Source of the DNA: an uncultured Ruminococcus sp.
GTDB lineage: Bacteria; Bacillota; Clostridia; Oscillospirales; CAG-272
Assembly: GCA_902783755.1 (NCBI GenBank)
Contig: CACZSC010000062.1
Span: 1-10,957, forward strand
Direction: 5' to 3'
Length of the DNA: 10,957 nt
Shown: positions 6,469-10,957 of the stretch, piece after piece
Numbering within the stretch: position 1 is the stretch's first letter
How the letters are laid out: each line of letters starts with the position of its first letter
Position numbers and translations under genes: made by a program
The notes under the pieces: generated by a model
What the model was told of the DNA's origin: nothing
Seen by the model: only the letters and a program-made list of their open reading frames with translations
Database searches by the model: none

Positions 6469-7290
6469 ATGGACAACTATGCTGACGGCAGGGACTTTTC
6501 CCTGCTCCATGAAGACAGATTCACATTCAGCGTCCTGCGGCGCATAATCGAAGGCAGATGCAGTCTTCTGCTGACTGATCACGAAAAGCTGATCATCTGC
6601 TTCACATGCGACCCCTTCCCAGTGTGGGTATGGACCCGTGACGCCATGACGGACGCAGACATGGAAAAAGCATTCAGGCTCCTTTCAGAGAACGGACTTC
6701 TCGACGGCAGGCACCGCTTCAACGTTAAGCACGGATTCGCCGGATTCCTCATTTCACGTGCGGGCAGGGACGGCATGAAGCTTTCCGTGTCGGAGAACCT
6801 CCTCGCGTACGAGTGCCCGGAGCCTTCCGAACCGCAGACAAAAACGGACGGCGGGATCCGGCGCTGCACGGATGACGACCTCGACGAGGTAACGGCTTAT
6901 CTGGATGCATTCACCGCGGAGATAGGCCATGACCGGAGAGATCCGGAGACCTGCCGGAAAGAAGCAAAGGACTACATCGACTCCGGCTGCATGTATTTCT
7001 GGACAGACGCCTGCGGGAACAGCGCCGCCACATGCAAGTACGGCCCGGCCGTCGACGGGATGGCCACCGTGAATTTCGTTTATACGAGGCCGGAGTGCAG
7101 AAGGCGCCACTATGCCCAGAACCTGGTATACAGGGTCACAGTGATGGTCAGGGAGGCCGGGCTCACGCCGGTGCTGTATACGAATGCCGATTATGCCCCG
7201 TCGAACGCCTGCTATTCAAAGATCGGATACAGGCTCAGAGGCGGGCTTTGCACCGTACAGGCCGAGGAAAAAAACGGATCATTGCGATGA
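6469..7290 (+). CDS. GNAT N-acetyltransferase with an extra N-terminal region
   Basis: The protein has 273 residues and no signal peptide. Residues about 130-265 form a GNAT domain of the COG3393 type: IRRCTDDDLDEVTAYLDAF, then VNFVYTRPECRRRHYAQNLV at 201-220, then VLYTNADYAPSNACYSKIGY. The acetyl-CoA loop reads Arg211-Arg212-Arg213-His214-Tyr215-Ala216, with His where a Gly is usual, while the flanking features are kept. Residues 1-125 are a separate region with predicted alpha/beta character (LLLTDHEKLIICFTCDPFP, then VWVWTRDAMTDADMEKAF), perhaps a degenerate first GNAT repeat; no specific substrate site is visible. The gene follows the receiver by 15 bases in the same frame, separated by one TGA. 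No good ribosome binding site serves ATG 6469; GGAG at 6445-6448 is better spaced for an out-of-frame ATG at 6455, whose frame closes after 30 codons. Translation may depend on coupling or read-through from the receiver gene. The substrate is unknown. Confidence 0.82.
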   Translation: MDNYADGRDFSLLHEDRFTFSVLRRIIEGRCSLLLTDHEKLIICFTCDPFPVWVWTRDAMTDADMEKAFRLLSENGLLDGRHRFNVKHGFAGFLISRAGRDGMKLSVSENLLAYECPEPSEPQTKTDGGIRRCTDDDLDEVTAYLDAFTAEIGHDRRDPETCRKEAKDYIDSGCMYFWTDACGNSAATCKYGPAVDGMATVNFVYTRPECRRRHYAQNLVYRVTVMVREAGLTPVLYTNADYAPSNACYSKIGYRLRGGLCTVQAEEKNGSLR

Positions 7291-7344
7291 CGGGATACAG
7301 TCCCCGTCCGCGATACAGGCATCTTTCCCACAAGGAGACTTTTT

Positions 7345-8154
7345 ATGGAAGATTATGTTCTCAAGATACTGGACGAAACGAAGCTCCAGCTGGATACGCC
7401 CAATCTCATACTGGTGGCCGTGATCGCGGTGCTCACCGTGGCGGTGGTAATCGCGCTGACGGTGATCAACCGGCGCCTGTCTGCGAAATTCATGGACAGC
7501 GGCGAGCTCAAGAAGGCACAGGTCTACAGGATCCTGTTCCGCACGGCGACATGGCTCGTAATAGCCACCGGCACCGTGGCGGTGCTACAGGCCATAGGGA
7601 TAAACCTCACAGGCATCTCCGCCATCCTCGGAATTATCGTCGTGTTCATGCTGCTGGCGGCGAAGGACGCCCTGCAGGACGTGTTCTCCGGGATCGCCAT
7701 TATGGCCGACAAGTACTTCATAGTGGGTGATGCCGTGGAATACGAAGGGCACGAGGGGATCGTGCTGGCATTCACGCCGAGGACCACCAAGATAGAGTTC
7801 CTTGATGACAGGACAGTACTGTCCGTGGCGAACCGGAACATCTCGAAGATCAGGAAGCTGAACCACCTGGTGGACGTGGACCTGCCCCTGTCCTATGACA
7901 TCAGCGGAAAAGAAGCCCTTTCCCTTCTGGGAGGCATATGCGAAAAGATAAAGGCCCTGGACGGGATCGAGGACTGCGAGCTCAAGGGCACTCAGGATTT
8001 CGGCGCCAGTGCCATCATTTACAAGATAAGGTTCTACTGCGAGCCCCACGACCGGCCGGACATACGCCGCTCGGTCATCAGGACCATCCAGGACGGGCTG
8101 GAAGCCGCCGGCATCCGTATCCCGTACCAGCAGATCGACATACACAAGAAATAA
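7345..8154 (+). CDS. Small MscS-family mechanosensitive ion channel
   Basis: This membrane channel probably opens on osmotic downshock to release solutes. The 269-residue length is near that of E. coli MscS (286). Three transmembrane helices are visible: about 20-42, 64-84 and 88-118. The last is the pore helix, rich in Gly and Ala, ending in AAKDALQDVFSGIAIM. It leads into the beta domain (YFIVGDAVEYEGHEGIVLAF, then FLDDRTVLSVANRNISKI), which matches the MscS signature (xVGDxVxxxGxxGxV). The alpha/beta cytoplasmic domain fills 175-269. The start is supported by AAGGAG at 7332-7337, seven bases before the ATG. It lies 54 bases after the GNAT gene and 32 bases before the EFR1 gene. No extra N-terminal domain or nucleotide-binding domain is present. 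Confidence 0.93.
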   Translation: MEDYVLKILDETKLQLDTPNLILVAVIAVLTVAVVIALTVINRRLSAKFMDSGELKKAQVYRILFRTATWLVIATGTVAVLQAIGINLTGISAILGIIVVFMLLAAKDALQDVFSGIAIMADKYFIVGDAVEYEGHEGIVLAFTPRTTKIEFLDDRTVLSVANRNISKIRKLNHLVDVDLPLSYDISGKEALSLLGGICEKIKALDGIEDCELKGTQDFGASAIIYKIRFYCEPHDRPDIRRSVIRTIQDGLEAAGIRIPYQQIDIHKK

Positions 8155-8186
8155 GGGGAAATATCCCGCACGATTATGGCTGTCAG

Positions 8187-9017
8187 ATGAATGAATTTGG
8201 GATCTACGTGTTTTCCGGAACCGGGAACACACTGATGTGCGCGGAAGCGCTCAAAGAATCTTTGGATCACACCGGAGCGGCATCAGTCCTTCACGAGATA
8301 CGTGACGGAACGGAGTTCGCCGGGGAGAAAGATCTGATCATATGCTATCCGGTCCACGGGTTCAACGCCCCTAACATGATGCTGCGCTTCTGCCGGGGCA
8401 TCCCGGAGGGCCGTGGGAGCGTCTGGTTTCTCAAGACCTCGGGGGAGCCTCTCAGGCTTAACGGCAATTCATCCGCGGAGCTCATGAAGCTGCTCCGAAA
8501 AAAAGGCTATTCCGTCATGGGAGAGTTCCACTACATCATGCCCTACAACATGGTATTCAGGCACAGCGACGAAATGGCGTCCCTGATGTGGGAGACCGCC
8601 CGGGAACGGATCACGGAGGCGGCCGAGCAGATCGCGGCCGGGAAAAACAGAGCCATACATCCGTCCGTTCCCGCAAAAGCGATGTCCCTGCTCTGCCGCA
8701 TAGAACACCGGTTCTATCCCGCGAACGGGCGCCTGTACCGGGTCGATCCGGACAGGTGTGTCAAGTGCATGAAATGTGTGAAGAACTGTCCTGCCTCAAA
8801 CATCACCTACGAAGACGGGAGATTCAGGTTCGGCAGGAACTGCTCCGGCTGCGTCCGGTGCTCCTTCGGCTGTCCCGAGGGAGCCATACACATCGGGCTC
8901 CTGGAATTCATGCGGGTCAACGGCACATATGACTTTTCCCGTGATCCGGAAAAAGCAGAAATAGGAAGATACTGCAGAAGATCATATATCAGGTACTTTG
9001 CGGGCAGGGACGAATAA
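8187..9017 (+). CDS. EFR1-type flavodoxin/ferredoxin hybrid protein
   Basis: This is a 276-residue cytoplasmic electron carrier. Residues 4 to about 165 form a flavodoxin-like domain: IYVFSGTGNTL at 6-16 has the FMN phosphate loop (SGTGNT), and LIICYPVHGFNAPNMMLRF fits the second flavin loop. The C-terminal part has two 4Fe-4S motifs: Cys191, Cys194, Cys197 and Cys201 in CVKCMKCVKNCPA, and Cys219, Cys222, Cys225 and Cys229 in CSGCVRCSFGCPEGA. This is the EFR1 arrangement known in clostridia and methanogens; the physiological partner is generally unknown. The frame is open for 249 bases upstream, but the only in-frame ATG next to the domain is 8187. It has no well-placed ribosome binding site: the nearest purine run, AAGGGG at 8153-8158, lies 28 bases away. 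A four-codon frame (ATG 8176 to TGA 8188-8190) overlaps this ATG and might couple initiation. The AmmeMemoRadiSam genes follow after 61 bases, which suggests, without proof, a role as reductant. Confidence 0.92.
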   Translation: MNEFGIYVFSGTGNTLMCAEALKESLDHTGAASVLHEIRDGTEFAGEKDLIICYPVHGFNAPNMMLRFCRGIPEGRGSVWFLKTSGEPLRLNGNSSAELMKLLRKKGYSVMGEFHYIMPYNMVFRHSDEMASLMWETARERITEAAEQIAAGKNRAIHPSVPAKAMSLLCRIEHRFYPANGRLYRVDPDRCVKCMKCVKNCPASNITYEDGRFRFGRNCSGCVRCSFGCPEGAIHIGLLEFMRVNGTYDFSRDPEKAEIGRYCRRSYIRYFAGRDE

Positions 9018-9029
9018 CCTGCCGCAGGC

Positions 9030-9051
9030 GCCGGCAAACAGCCGGCAAACA
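9030..9051 (+). repeat. Tandem 11-base direct repeat in the spacer before the MEMO-AMMECR1 gene
   Basis: GCCGGCAAACA occurs twice without a gap, at 9030-9040 and 9041-9051. It looks like a small replication-slippage duplication. It lies upstream of the ribosome binding site and contains no recognisable regulator site. Confidence 0.6.
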
Positions 9052-9064
9052 ATACGAAAACTGC

Positions 9065-9074
9065 AAGGAGGAGG
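9065..9074 (+). promoter_or_regulatory. Strong ribosome binding site that fixes the start at 9079
   Basis: AAGGAGGAGG contains a full AGGAGG, seven bases from ATG 9079. The frame is open back to 8998 and contains an earlier ATG inside the EFR1 gene, but MEMO-type sequence begins right at 9079, so the later start is preferred. Confidence 0.8.
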
Positions 9075-9078
9075 CTGC

Positions 9079-10464
9079 ATGCCGATACTAGCCGCTTTCA
9101 TGGTCCCGCACCCGCCGATGATAGTCCCGGAGATCGGTAACGGAAGCGAGGAGCAGATCACCGAAACTTTAAAGGCGTACGAACGGGTGGCCGACGAAGT
9201 GGCCGGGCTGAGACCGGAAACCCTCATCATCACCAGTCCACACTCGGTCATGTACTCGGACTATTTCCACATCTCCCCGGGCAGCGGGTCCAAAGGGTCC
9301 TTCAGCCGGTTCCGGGCTTCCGGAGTGCGTTTTTCGGAAAAATATGACACAGAGCTGGTCGAACGCATCTGCGGGATCGCGGATTCCCTCGACTTCCCTG
9401 CCGGGACTCTCGGGGAAAGAGAACCGGAGCTTGACCACGGCACCATGGTGCCCCTCCGGTTTATACGGGAAAAGTACAAGGAAGGCAGGATCGTACGGAT
9501 CGGGCTGTCGGGCCTCCCGCTGACCGATCACTACCGTCTCGGCCAGATCATCGCCCGGGCAGTCCGGGACACCGGCAGGCGGGCGGTCATCATCGCAAGC
9601 GGCGACCTTTCACACAAGCTGAAGGAATACGGCCCCTACGGATTCGCTCCGGAAGGACCCGAATACGACCGCAGGATAATGGACGTATGCGGGAGGGGCT
9701 CCTTCGGGGAACTGTTCGGTTTCGACGAAGACTTCTGCGAAAAGGCTGCCGAATGCGGCCACCGGTCCTTCGTGATCATGGCCGGGGCCCTTGACGGGCT
9801 CGGAGTGAAGGCTTCCGCGCTGTCCCACCAGGACGTCACCGGTGTGGGATACGGCATATGCACCTTCTATCCCTGCGGGGAAGACGAAAATAGGCACTTT
9901 CTGGAAGAATATACAAAAAAGGCCGAGCGCGAATGCCGTGAAAAGGCGGAGAAGAGCGACAGCTATGTGAAACTTGCCAGAGCTTCCGTGGAAGCCTGGG
10001 TACTGGGGCGCAGACGTATCCCGGTCCCGGATGACCTTCCCGGAGAGATGCTCTCGCGCCGGGCGGGCACCTTCGTCTCGCTGCACAGGGACGGAAGGCT
10101 CCGGGGATGCATCGGCACGATCATGGCGACTCAGGACAGTGTCGCCGAAGAGATCATACAGAACGCAGTGAGCGCCTGCTCCAGGGATCCCCGTTTCTCA
10201 CCGGTCGCCCCGGAGGAGCTCAGCACCCTCGAGATAAGCGTGGACGTTCTCGGAGACATGGAGCCGGTACGGTCCCCGGACGAGCTCGATGTCAAAAGGT
10301 ACGGGGTCGTGGTCAGCCGCGGGATGAAGCGGGGCCTGCTGCTCCCGGATCTTGACGGTATCGACACCGTTGCGGACCAGATACGGATCGCCAGACAGAA
10401 GGGCGGCATAGCCGCGGACGAACCATATACCCTGGAACGGTTCGAAGTCGTCCGGCACCATTGA
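9079..10464 (+). CDS. amrA: MEMO-AMMECR1 fusion, AmmeMemoRadiSam system
   Basis: This 461-residue protein joins two components of the AmmeMemoRadiSam system, whose biochemical product is still undefined. Residues 1 to about 275 are MEMO-like, related to class III extradiol dioxygenases (LigB fold): FMVPHPPMIVPEIG with His11, TSPHSVMYSDYF with His55, ELDHGTMVPL with His120, and ASGDLSHKL with Asp176 and His179, which are the candidate metal ligands. A charged linker (about 275-298, with EEYTKKAERECREKAEK) leads to the AMMECR1 domain (about 299-461), marked by RRAGTFVSLHRDGRLRGCIG, with LRGCIGT at 341-347 and Cys344, plus SRDPRFSPV and GLLLPDLDGIDTVADQIRIA. Both domains look complete. This fused form is common in clostridia. 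The radical SAM gene starts 14 bases downstream, so the two are surely co-transcribed. The symbol amrA is used for the AMMECR1 part; the MEMO part corresponds to amrB. Confidence 0.92.
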   Translation: MPILAAFMVPHPPMIVPEIGNGSEEQITETLKAYERVADEVAGLRPETLIITSPHSVMYSDYFHISPGSGSKGSFSRFRASGVRFSEKYDTELVERICGIADSLDFPAGTLGEREPELDHGTMVPLRFIREKYKEGRIVRIGLSGLPLTDHYRLGQIIARAVRDTGRRAVIIASGDLSHKLKEYGPYGFAPEGPEYDRRIMDVCGRGSFGELFGFDEDFCEKAAECGHRSFVIMAGALDGLGVKASALSHQDVTGVGYGICTFYPCGEDENRHFLEEYTKKAERECREKAEKSDSYVKLARASVEAWVLGRRRIPVPDDLPGEMLSRRAGTFVSLHRDGRLRGCIGTIMATQDSVAEEIIQNAVSACSRDPRFSPVAPEELSTLEISVDVLGDMEPVRSPDELDVKRYGVVVSRGMKRGLLLPDLDGIDTVADQIRIARQKGGIAADEPYTLERFEVVRHH

Positions 10465-10478
10465 CAGGAGAGTACAGG

Positions 10479-10957
10479 ATGTCAGAATGCGGCGTCTGTT
10501 TCAGACATTGTGATATACCCGACGGGAAGCTCGGCTTCTGCGGCGGCCGTATATCGACAAACGGCCGGGTGGAGGCGTTCAACTACGGCAGGATCACCTC
10601 CCTGGCCCTGGATCCCATCGAAAAGAAACCGCTGGCCAGGTTCTTTCCCGGCAGCATGATCCTCTCCGCAGGCAGTTTCGGCTGCAATCTCCGCTGCCCC
10701 TTCTGCCAGAACCATGACATATCGTGGTCTGAGCAGGCCAAAAGATACGCGGAGACGGCGGAGACCGTCACGCCGGAGGAGCTTGTCAGCCTGGCTCTCG
10801 GGACCCGCGGCAGGGGGAACATCGGCATCGCCTTCACATACAACGAACCTCTTGTAGGCTATGAATTCGTGCGGGACACCGCATGCCTCGCGAAAGCGAA
10901 AGGCCTGAAGAACGTTATGGTCACGAACGGCACCGCGGAGACGGCGGTGCTTGAAGA
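10479..10957 (+). CDS. amrS: AmmeMemoRadiSam system radical SAM enzyme (3' end cut by window edge)
   Basis: The first 159 complete codons are visible and the gene continues past the window. It is related to pyruvate formate-lyase activating enzymes. The radical SAM motif is Cys69, Cys73 and Cys76 in GCNLRCPFCQN, which should hold the 4Fe-4S cluster that cleaves S-adenosylmethionine. The segment ITSLALDPIEKKPLARFFPG at 39-58 and FTYNEPLVGYEF further on are typical of this subfamily. The N-terminus has four more cysteines (Cys4, Cys7, Cys11 and Cys21), a family feature that could bind a further metal site. The start is supported by AGGAG at 10466-10470, eight bases upstream. The position directly after the MEMO-AMMECR1 fusion confirms the assignment. 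Substrate and product are unknown. The reductant may be the EFR1 protein encoded just upstream, which is inference. Confidence 0.93.
   Translation, partial: MSECGVCFRHCDIPDGKLGFCGGRISTNGRVEAFNYGRITSLALDPIEKKPLARFFPGSMILSAGSFGCNLRCPFCQNHDISWSEQAKRYAETAETVTPEELVSLALGTRGRGNIGIAFTYNEPLVGYEFVRDTACLAKAKGLKNVMVTNGTAETAVLE

Noticed and set aside
7938..8186. N-terminal extension of the EFR1 frame into the MscS gene
   Set aside because: The flavodoxin strand begins right after ATG 8187, and the upstream translation is rich in Arg, Gly and Pro, as expected from an out-of-frame reading of the channel gene.
9018..9037. Inverted repeat CCTGC-C-GCAGG after the EFR1 gene as a terminator
   Set aside because: The arms are too short with an unusable loop, and no T tract follows.
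1..10957. Archaeal origin (for example a Methanomassiliicoccales gut methanogen), suggested by GC content, ATA/AGG codon use, EFR1 and the family-6 glycosylase
   Set aside because: Strong AGGAGG sites, the clostridial-type M3 peptidase, the STAS-kinase and the clostridial form of the AmmeMemoRadiSam fusion fit Firmicutes better. A nearest-neighbour search of the peptidase would settle it.

Overview
The window reads as an ordinary, gene-dense chromosomal stretch from an anaerobic, GC-rich Firmicute, most likely a Clostridia member (Lachnospiraceae- or Anaerovoracaceae-like; family level is a guess). The reasons are strong AGGAGG-type ribosome binding sites, the clostridial form of the M3 oligoendopeptidase, an EFR1-type flavodoxin/ferredoxin hybrid, a MEMO-AMMECR1 fusion followed by its radical SAM partner, and frequent ATA and AGG codons despite high GC. 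Every gene I accept is on the + strand. Spacers are short (largest about 77 bases), so no stretch over 300 bases lacks a gene. I see no tRNA, rRNA, CRISPR array, insertion sequence or convincing terminator.

Left part (1-1765): the decayed remains of a GNAT acetyltransferase gene run off the left edge (1-214). Its last stop overlaps the start of a family-6 uracil-DNA-glycosylase-superfamily enzyme (deoxyinosine glycosylase, 211-708), which overlaps by four bases a DUF2809 membrane protein (705-1124). An unrecognised six-helix membrane protein follows (1202-1765).

Middle part (1812-4808): a full-length M3 family zinc oligoendopeptidase, then a TTG-initiated fusion of a GNAT acetyltransferase with an alpha/beta hydrolase that keeps an apparent Ser-Asp-His triad.

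Signalling-like cluster (4824-7290): a STAS domain fused to an aminoglycoside-phosphotransferase-fold kinase, a stand-alone receiver that lacks the beta5 lysine region, and a second two-part GNAT protein in the same reading frame as the receiver, with a single TGA between them. This trio is the best candidate for something undescribed: a compact module combining a phosphoswitch domain, a kinase, a possibly signal-blind receiver and an acetyltransferase.

Right part (7345-10957): a small MscS-type mechanosensitive channel, an EFR1-type flavodoxin/ferredoxin protein with two 4Fe-4S motifs, the MEMO-AMMECR1 fusion of the AmmeMemoRadiSam system, and its radical SAM enzyme, cut by the right edge. 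The EFR1 protein could supply electrons to the radical SAM enzyme, but that is inference from neighbourhood only.
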